Shown: positions 42,801 through 50,665 of the stretch, one piece after another | Layout of the letters: each line of letters opens with the position of its first letter | How positions within the stretch are numbered: the first letter of the stretch is position 1 | Assembly: GCA_020723325.1 (NCBI GenBank) | Contig: DYJD01000022.1 | Coordinates: 62,001 to 126,000, forward strand | DNA from: Desulfosudis oleivorans | GTDB lineage: Bacteria; Desulfobacterota; Desulfobacteria; Desulfobacterales; SURF-7 | Length of the DNA: 64,000 bases | Direction of reading: 5' to 3' | Notes under the pieces: model-generated | What the model was told of the DNA's origin: nothing | The model's database searches: none | Seen by the model: only the letters and a program-made list of their open reading frames with translations | Made by a program: the position numbers and the translations under genes

Positions 42801-43318
42801 AATTCCTTGAAGCGAAACCATTTACGGGTGGCTTGATAGGTGGCGGGCCCCACCAGAATCTGCCCCGGTAAGGAAACTTCTTCCAAGCGCGCGGCAAAAT
42901 TCACCGTATCACCCATGACGGTGAAATCCCGTCTTTTGGAGCCGCCCACCACTCCGGCAATGACCACCCCTGTGTTGATGCCCACATGGACAGCCAATGG
43001 ATTGGGCAAATGCTGGGTGTTGTTGAAACCTTCCATGCGCTGTTTGATTTCAATGGCGGTGTTGAGGGCGTTGATGGCCGCCTGCTCTTGGGCGGTGGGC
43101 AGACCGAAGAGCACCATGACACAATCCCCCATGAACTTGTCGATGGTGCCGCCGTGTTTTTCAATGGTCTCTTCCATCATGGCAAAACAGGCGTTCATCA
43201 TTGCTGTAATGAACTCCGGATCACTGGTTTCAGACATGGCGGTAAAACCGACCATGTCCACAAACATGACAGTGACGAATCTACGTTCGGATTCCTTGAA
43301 TATGGCAGATGGCTGCAT
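39896..43318 (-). CDS. class III adenylate/guanylate cyclase domain fused to AAA-type ATPase and TPR region
   Basis: 1140 residues. Residues about 10-190 are a class III nucleotide cyclase domain: VTVMFVDMVGFTAMSE with a metal-binding Asp, then DKFMGDCVMVLFG and VMGDTVNFAARLE. A predicted ATPase follows, with Walker A as LFGEAGIGKTRL and Walker B-like LLIIMEDFHWAD. The C-terminal half is TPR-like helices. This is the common cyclase-plus-signalling-ATPase architecture. The substrate-deciding residues cannot be settled by eye. The TAG stop lies in a REP-like repeat. Monocistronic; its product would act in the cytoplasm. Confidence 0.85.
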   Translation of the reverse strand: MQPSAIFKESERRFVTVMFVDMVGFTAMSETSDPEFITAMMNACFAMMEETIEKHGGTIDKFMGDCVMVLFGLPTAQEQAAINALNTAIEIKQRMEGFNNTQHLPNPLAVHVGINTGVVIAGVVGGSKRRDFTVMGDTVNFAARLEEVSLPGQILVGPATYQATRKWFRFKELPPVMLKGKSEPQPIYELLSEKITLYRALPPISRAVVSLLVGREGEIKLLHGIFSNATDGKGQIICLFGEAGIGKTRLIAECKTNPVLNSFNILEGRALSMGKNLSYHPFIDLFRQWAAISEEETEPEAFQRLVYAIRTAMAGEADDAIPFIATLMGLKLPAPFCGRLKGIKGAALETLIFKSVRQLFCRLCGQNPLLIIMEDFHWADGTSVDLLISLFPIAQTLPVIFLNLLRPRHTETGERIAGLLRERFNSHYSEINLQPLSQHGGSLLIKNLMPQAELPPDLCRRILTRAGGNPYFIEEVLRSFQDTGEVSLQNAYRASSQAWEDIAIPQTIHDVIMARIDHLDEHTRRLLRTASVIGKSFFYRILEIVAEDTSGMDQSLQKLLQTEFIKERERMKETEYFFRHALAQETAYDSILMSTKKELHRRIAQAIEMLFPERLNEFYGMLSYHYSCGDDPEKAEKFMIKAGEEAMKAAASNEALHYYRESLKRYLAKQGAVADPLAVAALEKNIAFSFYNKGRHAEAYEYFQKALSRHGHRRSSAAPARAYRLFNCLCRLILSIYCPWFFWRKSPSGKDTEIINLYYYKAAALSNLDPRGFFEESLAFSKLLARFDLTQIPGGVGMLMGFSIVFSWPATSFRLSRKILAFVQNKLDPLDEKDRLTYELAVLFPDYYDGKWNKTYDHQLVESGLKMGEIMLVAPYIVFHGRIRLEQGDYAGARQLVGKLSEIHQLFNHAFVRALKYYLNVKLLLKYRKLSAALLEADEGLAFTSATDFKQIRMVLSAFRTRILILMNNLKDAGSAMEQTEQFKSELQHVSPPYLSNYLTTCFLADLAQLRQVLQKGDSNTINTFTRQTIRMSKQITTMAARLAYERTETFRLIGSLFYLTRQYHKAKKWLLKSIAEGKRLNARIELSRTYLVVGEYLSRMENRSETLDGLSSMNYMEMAREMFREMDLQWDLDQIGNGW

Positions 43319-43748
43319 GGGAAACCCCTTCCATCAAAAGAAGGTTGTCTTTTGGCCAAACGCATAAAGCGGCCGTATACAAACGATCAGATCCGGGAAG
43401 CATGGCTTTGTCGAATACTTTCACACAGCGGGAGGTTTTACTGAGATTTCGTAAAATCATGATTGATATGGCGATGATTCGTATCATAGTTCGCAAATAA
43501 TGCAAGGGAAAACCATTAACTGCAATTCAATTTAATCGTATTTTTCCGTTCGATTTTTGAAAAAAAAGCTGCTATGGGTGGAAAACTGTTGCCAGCTCTT
43601 CCGTAGCGGTGGTGTGATTGGAAACCGGGACAGATGCAGATGGTGCTTTTCAGTCATCATTTCGGCCGTTCGCCAACGTGGTAGCGGCTTCCAGCCGCGC
43701 TACTGCCGAAACGATAATCAAGGTATTAATAAGGAGTTACAGAGTAAT
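43319..43748. other. 430-bp intergenic region between divergent genes
   Basis: Separates the cyclase (minus) and the oxidoreductase (plus). No gene is supported: the + frame from 43557 to 43748 is only an upstream extension of the next gene. It holds the REP-like repeat at 43678-43722. Confidence 0.5.
43678..43722 (+). repeat. REP-like repeat, copy A
   Basis: GTAGCGGCTTCCAGCCGCGCTAC hairpin followed by GCCGAAACGATAATCAAGG. The same arrangement recurs at 60801-60846. Confidence 0.75.
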
Positions 43749-44708
43749 ATGGGACCGGTCAAAGTGGGTGTTGTGGGGGTCGGATATCTAGGAAAATTCC
43801 ATGCGGAAAAATATGCCGGGCTGCCGGATGCCGAACTGATCGGTATTGTGGACACAAATGAAGCTGCGGCTGAACGCATTTCAAGGCAGTTGAATGTACC
43901 GGCTTTTGCAGATTACCGGGCCTTGCTGGGAAAAGTGGAGGCGGTCAGCATTGTCGTGCCCACCAATTGCCATCACGCCATTACCAAGGATTTTTTGCTG
44001 AACGGTGTGGATGTCTTGGTGGAAAAACCCATGACCACCACCCTGGCGGAAGCCGATGAATTGATTCAAATCGCCAAGCTGAAACAGCGGGTGCTGCAAG
44101 TGGGGCATCTGGAACGCTTCAATTCCGCCTTGACAGCCATTGCCGGTATTCTGGGACAGCCGTTGTTCATCGAATCCCATCGCTTGGCGCCTTTCAAGGA
44201 TCGCAGCATGGATGTGGATGTGATTCTGGATATCATGATCCACGACATTGATATTATCCTGAATGCCACCGGTTCACCGGCCAAGGCCATCCATGCCGTG
44301 GGCGTACCCATTCTGTCAAAGGAGAAGAACGATATCGCCAATGTCCGCATTGAATTCGAATCCGGTTGCGTGGCCAATGTGAGCGCCAGCCGCATCTCCG
44401 CCAAGGAAATGCGCAAGATCAGGATTTTTCAGAAAGACGCCTATCTGTCCATTGATTTTGCCGCCCAGCAGGTGGAAGTATACCGGCGTCATGGGCTGCC
44501 GGACCAGGGGGAGATCCCGCAGATCGTTTATGAAAAGATCGACATTCAGCAAGGTGATTCCCTGAAAAAGGAGATTCAGTCTTTTCTGCACGCGGTGCAA
44601 ACACGCACGGAACCCGTGGTCTCCGGCGAGGCCGGCCGCAATGCCCTGCGGGTTGCCCTGGAAATCGTGACCCAGGTGAATGCCAAAAAAGCATTTCTCA
44701 ACCTTTGA
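43749..44708 (+). CDS. Gfo/Idh/MocA-family oxidoreductase (linked to lpxB)
   Basis: 319 residues from the ATG at 43749 (AAGGAG twelve bases upstream). The Rossmann motif is VKVGVVGVGYLGKFHAEKY. The family motif VLVEKPMTTTLAEADELI has the catalytic lysine of the EKP signature, and a VDVILDIMIHDIDIIL segment follows. It ends 25 bp before lpxB. A Gfo/Idh gene between lpxA and lpxB is common in Deltaproteobacteria, but lpxA, lpxD and fabZ are not adjacent here. It may make a 3-amino sugar or act on a UDP-sugar precursor of lipid A; no aminotransferase partner is present. Confidence 0.8.
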   Translation: MGPVKVGVVGVGYLGKFHAEKYAGLPDAELIGIVDTNEAAAERISRQLNVPAFADYRALLGKVEAVSIVVPTNCHHAITKDFLLNGVDVLVEKPMTTTLAEADELIQIAKLKQRVLQVGHLERFNSALTAIAGILGQPLFIESHRLAPFKDRSMDVDVILDIMIHDIDIILNATGSPAKAIHAVGVPILSKEKNDIANVRIEFESGCVANVSASRISAKEMRKIRIFQKDAYLSIDFAAQQVEVYRRHGLPDQGEIPQIVYEKIDIQQGDSLKKEIQSFLHAVQTRTEPVVSGEAGRNALRVALEIVTQVNAKKAFLNL

Positions 44709-44733
44709 TCCAAATAGACCTTTGTAATCTGTA

Positions 44734-45942
44734 ATGGAAAAACATACAAAACCTAAAAAAATGCTGATCGTAACCGGCGAGACCTCTGGAGATCAGCATG
44801 GGGCCAAGGTGGTGACGGCCCTGAAAAGCCTTGATCCTACGGTGCAGGTATACGGCATCGGCGGGGATGCCCTGGCCCGGGCCGGTGTGGAACTTCTGCG
44901 CCATTCAAAGGATCTTGCCGTGGTGGGGATTCTGGAGGTGCTGGCCAGCTTTCCCCAAATCTGGGATGCCTATACGGCGCTGAAAAAGACCATTCGGGAA
45001 AGCCCGCCGGACTTGGTTTTGCTCATCGACTATCCGGATTTTAATCTGCACGTGGCCCGATTTGCCAAAAAGCATGGGGTGCCGGTTCTTTATTATATCA
45101 GCCCGCAGATTTGGGCCTGGCGCCAGGGCCGGGCCCAAAAAATGGCGAAAATTATAGACAGGATGGCGGTGATCTTTCCCTTTGAGGTACCGTTTTACCG
45201 GCAAGTCGGCCTGGATGCCAATTTTGTGGGACATCCCTTGCAGGACCAGGAATTCTCCTTTATGGAACCCACCCAGGCCCGGCAGGTTTTTGGAATGGAA
45301 AAGGAGCAACCCATAATCGGTCTCTTGCCGGGAAGCAGGCGGGGAGAAATTGAAAGGTTGTTGCCCTTGATCCTGGATGCCGCCGTGCTCATCAAACGGG
45401 AGATACCGGCGGCCGGCTTTATTTTACCGCTGGCACCGCGGATTGCCTTCCAAACCGTGGATGCCCTTATCCAAAAACGCGGGATTCCGGTGCGGGTTGT
45501 GGCCGATCAATTCTATCAAGTTGTCGACATATGTGATTTGGTCCTGGTGGCCTCTGGAACTGCCACCCTGGAAACAGCCTTTCTGGAAAAGCCCATGGTT
45601 ATTCTGTACAATGTTTCACCGTTGACCTATTGGATCGGCGCCCAATTGGTAAAGGTCGAATGTGTTGGAATGGCCAACATCGTGGCCGGCAAAAAAATCG
45701 TTCCGGAATTGATTCAAAACAAGGCCACGCCGGCCAGGATAGCGGCCGAGGCCTTGGCCATTTTGAGAAATCCAGAGCAGATGAATTCCATCAAGGTCGA
45801 GCTGGCCCGGATCAAAGCCAAGTTGGGCGGGCCGGGAGCAGCAAACCGCGTGGCGGAGATGGCTTTCGCCATGTTGCATAAGGCTAAAAACCCAAGCCGG
45901 ACGGACAACCCTGGGGGATTAACCACCCATGGAATTTTTTAA
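44734..45942 (+). CDS. lpxB: lipid-A-disaccharide synthase
   Basis: 402 residues, normal length. Diagnostic segments: LIVTGETSGDQHGAKVV, VYGIGGDALARAGVEL, VLLIDYPDFNLHVAR, YYISPQIWAWRQGR, FVGHPLQD, LLPGSRRGEIERLLP and LVASGTATLETAFLEKPMV. It joins UDP-diacylglucosamine and lipid X on the inner membrane to form the lipid A disaccharide. The last residues beyond 390 (RTDNPGGLTTHGIF) are extra and overlap the convergent PilZ gene by 24 bp. Confidence 0.95.
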   Translation: MEKHTKPKKMLIVTGETSGDQHGAKVVTALKSLDPTVQVYGIGGDALARAGVELLRHSKDLAVVGILEVLASFPQIWDAYTALKKTIRESPPDLVLLIDYPDFNLHVARFAKKHGVPVLYYISPQIWAWRQGRAQKMAKIIDRMAVIFPFEVPFYRQVGLDANFVGHPLQDQEFSFMEPTQARQVFGMEKEQPIIGLLPGSRRGEIERLLPLILDAAVLIKREIPAAGFILPLAPRIAFQTVDALIQKRGIPVRVVADQFYQVVDICDLVLVASGTATLETAFLEKPMVILYNVSPLTYWIGAQLVKVECVGMANIVAGKKIVPELIQNKATPARIAAEALAILRNPEQMNSIKVELARIKAKLGGPGAANRVAEMAFAMLHKAKNPSRTDNPGGLTTHGIF

Positions 45943-46515
45943 TTGACTAACGGCCGGGTAGCGTCTGCGATCCAATCCTTTGCGGCGGTCGGCTTTGATT
46001 CGCCATTCCATATCAAAATAATCCGGGTCGATTTTATGCCGTCTTTCCTTGCCGCTGCGGCGGTCTTTTTGAAAATCATGGGTGAATTTTTTGATAAATT
46101 CCTTGACTTGAATGAGTTGGGGCGGGGTCATGGCGCCGAAGCGGATGCTGCGGTTTCGGATTGTGCGTCCATCCGGCAATTTGCCTACCTCAATCTCCCG
46201 CACCACTTCATAGGCAATTTTTTTAACAACAGCCCCTTTGCCGGGGATGTTAATGGACAGCTCCCGGCAATTCCGGCTGCGCTCCTTGTTTTCAATGAAC
46301 TGGACCATGAGGCCGCCTTCACTGATGTTGATGATCGGGCCTAGTTCCACGGTTTTTTCGCCCACCAGGCCCAGCAGGCGGGGCAGATGTAAAATCACGA
46401 TGGGTCCGGTTTGGACAATGAACCGCTTCCATTTTCGGCGATACTCCCTGGGAAGCTTATCCTGGTCCGATTTTTCAGGCTCCTCGATGCGGATGCCGAT
46501 CTCGAGATCTTCCAT
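45919..46515 (-). CDS. PilZ-like domain protein
   Basis: 198 residues from the ATG at 46515 (a GTG at 46521 is an alternative). The c-di-GMP-type motif is partly kept: YRRKWKR for the RxxxR and IINISEGGL for the (D/N)xSxxG. The C terminus is strongly basic (KDRRSGKERRHKID, RRKGLDRRRYP), as in some membrane-associated effectors. Probably a cytoplasmic second-messenger receptor linked to motility or polysaccharide control. It converges with lpxB, overlapping by 24 bp. Confidence 0.65.
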   Translation of the reverse strand: MEDLEIGIRIEEPEKSDQDKLPREYRRKWKRFIVQTGPIVILHLPRLLGLVGEKTVELGPIINISEGGLMVQFIENKERSRNCRELSINIPGKGAVVKKIAYEVVREIEVGKLPDGRTIRNRSIRFGAMTPPQLIQVKEFIKKFTHDFQKDRRSGKERRHKIDPDYFDMEWRIKADRRKGLDRRRYPAVSQLKNSMGG

Positions 46516-46742
46516 GGGCACTGTTTCCTTTTGAAAAATGGCGGTAGGGGTAACGAGCTCGCGCTTTGTGGGTAAAATCAGCAGCGCTTGTTATTCATTA
46601 TTACCAAATATTAATGATATTTGTAAAGTGTTTAATATGATCTTGCTGAACAACAGGATACTGTTTCACATATGGGGAAGCCAGAAGGCGCTTGAAACAG
46701 TATCCTGAAAGGGTTTGGGTCTGAAAAACAGCCAAACGGGTT
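46516..46742. other. 227-bp intergenic region with a long inverted repeat
   Basis: Between the PilZ gene and the ferredoxin gene, downstream of the minus-strand redox operon. Holds the inverted repeat at 46654-46707; no gene seen. Confidence 0.5.
46654..46707. repeat. perfect 15-bp inverted repeat with 24-bp spacer
   Basis: CAGGATACTGTTTCA (46654-46668) and its exact complement TGAAACAGTATCCTG (46693-46707). The spacer itself can form a smaller hairpin (AAGCC AGAA GGCGCTT). It follows the last gene of the redox operon and may end or stabilise that transcript, although no T run follows. Confidence 0.8.
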
Positions 46743-47111
46743 TTACATTTTTGCCAGGGCAAAAGCGGTTTGAACTTCGCCCAATAAAACATGGCGTTTA
46801 AATACCTGGCGCATTTTATTGGCATCCATGTGTTGATAGGCGATGGGCTCCTGGCCTTCGATTTCAACGGTCACATTGGGTTCGCTGCTGCACATGCCGA
46901 GGCACCCTGCTGCCAGAACCCGGATATCCTGCCGGTCCGCCTCAGCCATTTCCTTCATCAGGGCATCCATGACTTCCCGGGCCCCTGAGGCGATTCCGCA
47001 GGTGCCCATATGCACCGTTACCAGGATCTTGGCCTTGCCTTCCCGCAAAGACATGTCTTTGGATACTTTTTCTTTCAAATTTTTCAAATCACTCACTGAC
47101 AGTTTGGCCAT
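46743..47111 (-). CDS. thioredoxin-fold [2Fe-2S] ferredoxin-like protein
   Basis: 122 residues. The fold is that of NuoE/HndA-type ferredoxins: ILVTVHMGTCGIASGA and RVLAAGCLGMCSSEPNVTVE. Only three of the usual four cysteines are visible (Cys38, Cys70, Cys74); the second is alanine in the first motif, as in many GTCGIAAGA proteins of this group, so cluster binding is uncertain. It is the last gene of a minus-strand operon with the HATPase and PHP genes and would carry electrons or sense redox state. Confidence 0.75.
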   Translation of the reverse strand: MAKLSVSDLKNLKEKVSKDMSLREGKAKILVTVHMGTCGIASGAREVMDALMKEMAEADRQDIRVLAAGCLGMCSSEPNVTVEIEGQEPIAYQHMDANKMRQVFKRHVLLGEVQTAFALAKM

Positions 47112-47129
47112 CTTATCCTCCAGTTGTTT

Positions 47130-47675
47130 TCACGCATTCATGATATCGTGCAGTTCTTCTTGTATTGCCTGCTGAATGTATTGAAGAACAGCGGGTTCAT
47201 TCAAGGGTACTTCCGCAAGCTCCTTCCGGATGTTGCGGGTATCCATGGTAAAATCTCTGCCATCATACATATGTGTATATTCGATGTCAATTTCCGGATA
47301 ACCGGCTATCAAGGAAACCAGGCTTGCGGCCATATTGCCCACCGGGGCACGGTCAATATGGTCGTATTGAAAAATCCCCCGGACACTGGTGCCTTGGCCG
47401 GGTTTGGAGGAGATTTCAAAACCGCCGCCGCAACGTTCCGCCGCGGCCTTGAAAAGGGGCAGACCCATGCCCACGCGTCTGGTGGTGCGGGAAGTGACAA
47501 AGGGGTCGGTGATGTGTGCCAGCATAGGTTCCGAGATTCCCTTGCCGTTATCGGTGATTTCAATGACCAGGCGGTTGGCTTTCGGATCTTCCTGAACCAG
47601 GATGCGAATCAGACCGGCCTGGGCGGCAATGCCGTTTTCAGCCAGATCCAGGATATGCAGGGACAATTCCTTCAT
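47130..47675 (-). CDS. histidine-kinase-like ATP-binding protein
   Basis: 181 residues from the ATG at 47675; a longer frame to 47801 runs back over the PHP gene. It has the HATPase N box (LHILDLAENGIAAQAGLI), the G1 box (ITDNGKGISEPML), and RVGMGLPLFKAAAERCGG followed by SKPGQGTSVRGIF. There is no sensor, phosphoacceptor or receiver domain. It shares the operon with DRTGG and hydrogenase-like genes, a recurring context in clostridia and deltaproteobacteria. The partner is probably a regulatory switch rather than a response regulator. Confidence 0.8.
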   Translation of the reverse strand: MKELSLHILDLAENGIAAQAGLIRILVQEDPKANRLVIEITDNGKGISEPMLAHITDPFVTSRTTRRVGMGLPLFKAAAERCGGGFEISSKPGQGTSVRGIFQYDHIDRAPVGNMAASLVSLIAGYPEIDIEYTHMYDGRDFTMDTRNIRKELAEVPLNEPAVLQYIQQAIQEELHDIMNA

Positions 47676-47676
47676 T

Positions 47677-48450
47677 TTATCCAGCGGTCCTTTTGGTGGA
47701 ATAAACGATTTGGCGCCCGGCCCGGCCCTGGAAGGCCAGCCGGATTTCCTGGATACTGGGGTTATTGATAAAGAATTTTGTGGAAACCCGGCCGATCTCA
47801 CCGGGGAAATGGGCGTCGGAAGAGGTGATGCAGGTGAGGGGCCGGCCCATTAACAAAGCTGTGCCAGCCTCTTCCGGCCTTACTCGATAGGATACCTCCA
47901 CCGCATCCAGGGGCAGGTCCGGCGGAATAAAGCCCAGTTGGGAAGGGATGCTGAAAGCCTGTTTGTCGATGTGGGCGGCCACGGCCAGCCCGCCCAGGTC
48001 ATGGATTTTGCGAACCAGGGTGTTGAGCTCAACGGCCACGGCGCCGATGAGCAGGCGTGGATTCTGATCCAGGACTTCGTCATCCACATTGGCGACAACT
48101 TGGTACCCGAAAACATCCGGCTGGTTTTCGCCTTTGAGATGTTGATACACAAAGGCCTGCATGGCCAAAGCCGTTTCCAGCCCATCAAACAGGGCGATCA
48201 AATGGGCCTCTTCCACGGAACAGATTTCCATACCCGGCAATACGCACAGGCCTTTTTGCCGGCCTCTTTCCATGGCAGCGCCGGCATTTTCCACCGTATT
48301 GTGGTCGGTAACGGCAATGATATCCAGACGTTTTTCCGCACTATAATCCACTACGGCGCGGGGGGTCATATCCCAGTCCCCGCAGGGGGATAAACAGGTG
48401 TGGATATGCAGATCCGCACGGAACAGGCGCAATTCATTCCCACTGGTCAT
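47677..48450 (-). CDS. PHP-domain metal-dependent phosphoesterase
   Basis: 257 residues with PHP motifs RADLHIHTCLSPCGDWDM, IIAVTDHNTVENAGAAM, LPGMEICSVEEAHLIALF and a late SDAHFPGEIG. These supply the His/Asp metal ligands. The exact substrate is unknown; relatives act on phosphate monoesters or nucleotides. It overlaps the HATPase start by one position (stop at 47677, start at 47675), so the two are translationally linked. Confidence 0.85.
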   Translation of the reverse strand: MTSGNELRLFRADLHIHTCLSPCGDWDMTPRAVVDYSAEKRLDIIAVTDHNTVENAGAAMERGRQKGLCVLPGMEICSVEEAHLIALFDGLETALAMQAFVYQHLKGENQPDVFGYQVVANVDDEVLDQNPRLLIGAVAVELNTLVRKIHDLGGLAVAAHIDKQAFSIPSQLGFIPPDLPLDAVEVSYRVRPEEAGTALLMGRPLTCITSSDAHFPGEIGRVSTKFFINNPSIQEIRLAFQGRAGRQIVYSTKRTAG

Positions 48451-48494
48451 GGTACAAAGATTCCTGTAATCTTATTATGTCGAACCAGGGGTGG

Positions 48495-48824
48495 TCATAA
48501 TTCTGCATAGATCCGGCCGGATAGTTCAAAAGATGATCCTGGATAGGTGAGCACCGGTATCCCTTCGGCGTTGGCTTTATCCACCGTCTCCGGAGCCGGA
48601 GTGCTGCCGCCGGTGATTACAATGGCCGCCATTTCCCGCAGTACCGCCACGGCCACGATGTTCTGGTGGGCCTGAACCGTGAGCCAAACACAGCCCACGC
48701 CGGCATTGCCCATGACCTCGCTGAGCAGATCACCGCAATAACCGCCTTTGATTTCCTTGTCCAGACCGGTTTGTCCGGCAGCCACTTTCAGACCGAATTT
48801 TTCCACCAGCTCTTTTACTTTCAT
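48495..48824 (-). CDS. DRTGG-domain protein
   Basis: 109 residues: MKVKELVEKFGLKVAAGQT, then GGYCGDLLSEVMGNAGVGCV and VITGGSTPAPETVDKANAEG. This is the DRTGG fold, found with CBS domains or with hydrogenase and kinase-like genes; ligand unknown. It is a paralogue of the protein at 50666-51019, with which it shares the pattern (GxxxSDV...VWLTVQ / VFLTGLV). It lies between the hydrogenase-like gene and the PHP gene. Confidence 0.8.
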   Translation of the reverse strand: MKVKELVEKFGLKVAAGQTGLDKEIKGGYCGDLLSEVMGNAGVGCVWLTVQAHQNIVAVAVLREMAAIVITGGSTPAPETVDKANAEGIPVLTYPGSSFELSGRIYAEL

Positions 48825-48877
48825 GGCACCTCACACATCATTCAAGGGTAATCGACCATAAGCCTTCAGCAGGGCAA

Positions 48878-50230
48878 TCAAGGCCTTTTTTTCAGTGATT
48901 TCAATTTTTCATGGAGATCCGTATTCTGAATTCCACGTAGCTCCAAATAAACGCAATCCTCCGGCGCTGCCTCACCTTTTACCAGATCTTCGGCAAAGGT
49001 CCGGCAATCCGGCGAGCCGCAGGCGCCGCAGCTTTTTCCATCAATAATTCGCACAATTTCTTCAATCAAACGCATTTCCTCAAAGGAAAAGGTTTTTTCC
49101 TGCTGTCCGCCGATTTTTTTTAGATCCTGGGGGCTGACTTTGGGAAAAAACCAGTTGCTGTCATACAAGCGCAGCACCCGTTCGCGGTTCAGCCGGGTGC
49201 CCACGCCGAGAACCTTGGACATCTTCAGGGCCGCGCTTTTGGCAAGATATTTATCAATGGCATTCAAGGCTCCGCCGATACAGCCTTCACGGCAGGCCCT
49301 GAATTCGATGTATTCGATGTCGCGGAAAAGACCGATCTCGATTTTTTCCAGGTAGGTAATGGTTTCATATAATCCGGCCACAGCCAGAATTCTTTCCAGG
49401 CCGGTGGCTTCAGCCTCACCACCGCTCAGGCTCCATAGAATTCCGCCGCCGGAGGTGCATTGTTCAAATTCATAACCGGCCTGGGCAAAGGGGATTTTGT
49501 CGCTTTTTTCCAGATGCTTGATTTGTCGCGATAGTTCGGCGTAGATGTCATTGATGCCCAAGGCGCCGGTGGAATGCGTGCCTTTGCCCAGTTCCTTTTT
49601 GGGAATTCCCATTTTACTGGGGCAGGGATTGATATAGTAGAGCAGAATATCATGGCCTTCGATGCCGTAATGGTGTTTGAACTGGCTGAGCACATCCCTG
49701 GCCATCAAGGCCACCGGCCGCATGATGGGGTGCACATGGGGCAGAAGGCTCGGGAAGCGATGGACGATCAGGCGGATAACCACTGGGCACACCGGCGAGA
49801 TCAGGGGCCAGGGGGATTCACCGGTCTTGCGGTTGCGGGAAACATATTCGGCCGTGGCCCACTGAAACATTTCAAAATAATAGGCCATATCCACGGCATG
49901 GGTAAAACCCATGCTTTTCAGACCCTGGAGAATATCCCGGGGCAGAATGCCGGGAAACTGGGAATACAGCACTGGAGAAACCAGGGCAATGGAGATTTTA
50001 TCACTGCTCAGGGAATTGAGGTCTGAAGTGGAAGCGGTGATGGCCCCTTGTTCACAGATGCGGATGCATTCACCGCAACCGATGCACACGGAATGTTTGA
50101 CGGCAGCCTTGCCGTCGCGAACACGGATGGCCCTGGTGGGGCATCTTTTCACGCAAAGACTGCAACCCAGACACAGATCCGCTTCCGTGTGGACAAAAAA
50201 ATGTCTGGGTGCGTCCTTTTCTTCTTGCAT
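48878..50230 (-). CDS. [FeFe]-hydrogenase-like protein, probable sensory type
   Basis: 450 residues. Residues 15-65 are two 4Fe-4S motifs (CLGCSLCVKRCP, CIGCGECIRICE). The H-cluster domain follows: L1 motif SPVCP (145-149), L2 motif NPCPSK (Cys203), L3 motif FRACREGCIGG (Cys313, Cys317). The four cubane-ligand cysteines are kept, but the cysteine that in true hydrogenases shuttles protons (C299 in the CpI numbering) is valine (147). This favours a sensor (HydS) over a working enzyme. A third Fe-S motif CGACGSPDCRTF lies near the C terminus. Neighbours are RsbW-like, HATPase and DRTGG genes. Confidence 0.8.
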   Translation of the reverse strand: MQEEKDAPRHFFVHTEADLCLGCSLCVKRCPTRAIRVRDGKAAVKHSVCIGCGECIRICEQGAITASTSDLNSLSSDKISIALVSPVLYSQFPGILPRDILQGLKSMGFTHAVDMAYYFEMFQWATAEYVSRNRKTGESPWPLISPVCPVVIRLIVHRFPSLLPHVHPIMRPVALMARDVLSQFKHHYGIEGHDILLYYINPCPSKMGIPKKELGKGTHSTGALGINDIYAELSRQIKHLEKSDKIPFAQAGYEFEQCTSGGGILWSLSGGEAEATGLERILAVAGLYETITYLEKIEIGLFRDIEYIEFRACREGCIGGALNAIDKYLAKSAALKMSKVLGVGTRLNRERVLRLYDSNWFFPKVSPQDLKKIGGQQEKTFSFEEMRLIEEIVRIIDGKSCGACGSPDCRTFAEDLVKGEAAPEDCVYLELRGIQNTDLHEKLKSLKKRP

Positions 50231-50236
50231 ATCCGA

Positions 50237-50662
50237 TCAACCTTTGTTGTAAAAAGTCATGGAAACATGGGTTCCTTGACCAGGTTCAGATGTGATTTTC
50301 AAGGCATCTGAATTTTTTTTCATATTGGGCAGGCCCATGCCGGCCCCAAAACCCATTTCCCGGTATTCTTCCTTGGCAGTGGAATAACCTTCCTGCATGG
50401 CCAGCTCAATATCCAGGATGCCGGGGCCCCTGTCCGCCACTTCCAGGATCACCCGCTCCGAATTCACGTCCACGGAAAGCTCGCCATCGCCGCCGTGCAT
50501 GACCAGATTCATTTCCGCCTCATAGCCGCAGATGGCCACCCGGCGCACCAAATCTTGATTGTAATTCATTGATTTCAATAGATTCTTGACATGGATTGAG
50601 GCTTCACCGGCATGGATAAAATCATTTTTGGCAACATGGTAGCTCTTGTGAATGGAGGTCAT
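50237..50662 (-). CDS. RsbW-like anti-sigma factor / ATP-binding protein
   Basis: 141 residues; the HATPase_c_2 pattern: RVAICGYEAEMNLVMHGG (N box), VADRGPGILDIELAM, GFGAGMGLPNMKKNSDAL, SEPGQGTHVSM. Such proteins are serine kinases/anti-sigma factors, but no anti-anti-sigma partner is adjacent. Its spacing (three bases after DRTGG, six before the hydrogenase-like gene) indicates a shared operon and a role in signal transduction from the sensor. Confidence 0.75.
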   Translation of the reverse strand: MTSIHKSYHVAKNDFIHAGEASIHVKNLLKSMNYNQDLVRRVAICGYEAEMNLVMHGGDGELSVDVNSERVILEVADRGPGILDIELAMQEGYSTAKEEYREMGFGAGMGLPNMKKNSDALKITSEPGQGTHVSMTFYNKG

Positions 50663-50665
50663 TTG

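Noticed and set aside
43557-43748. N-terminal extension of the Gfo/Idh protein
   Set aside because: The 64 added residues are encoded by the leader and REP-like repeat; the Rossmann motif starts only after the ATG at 43749.
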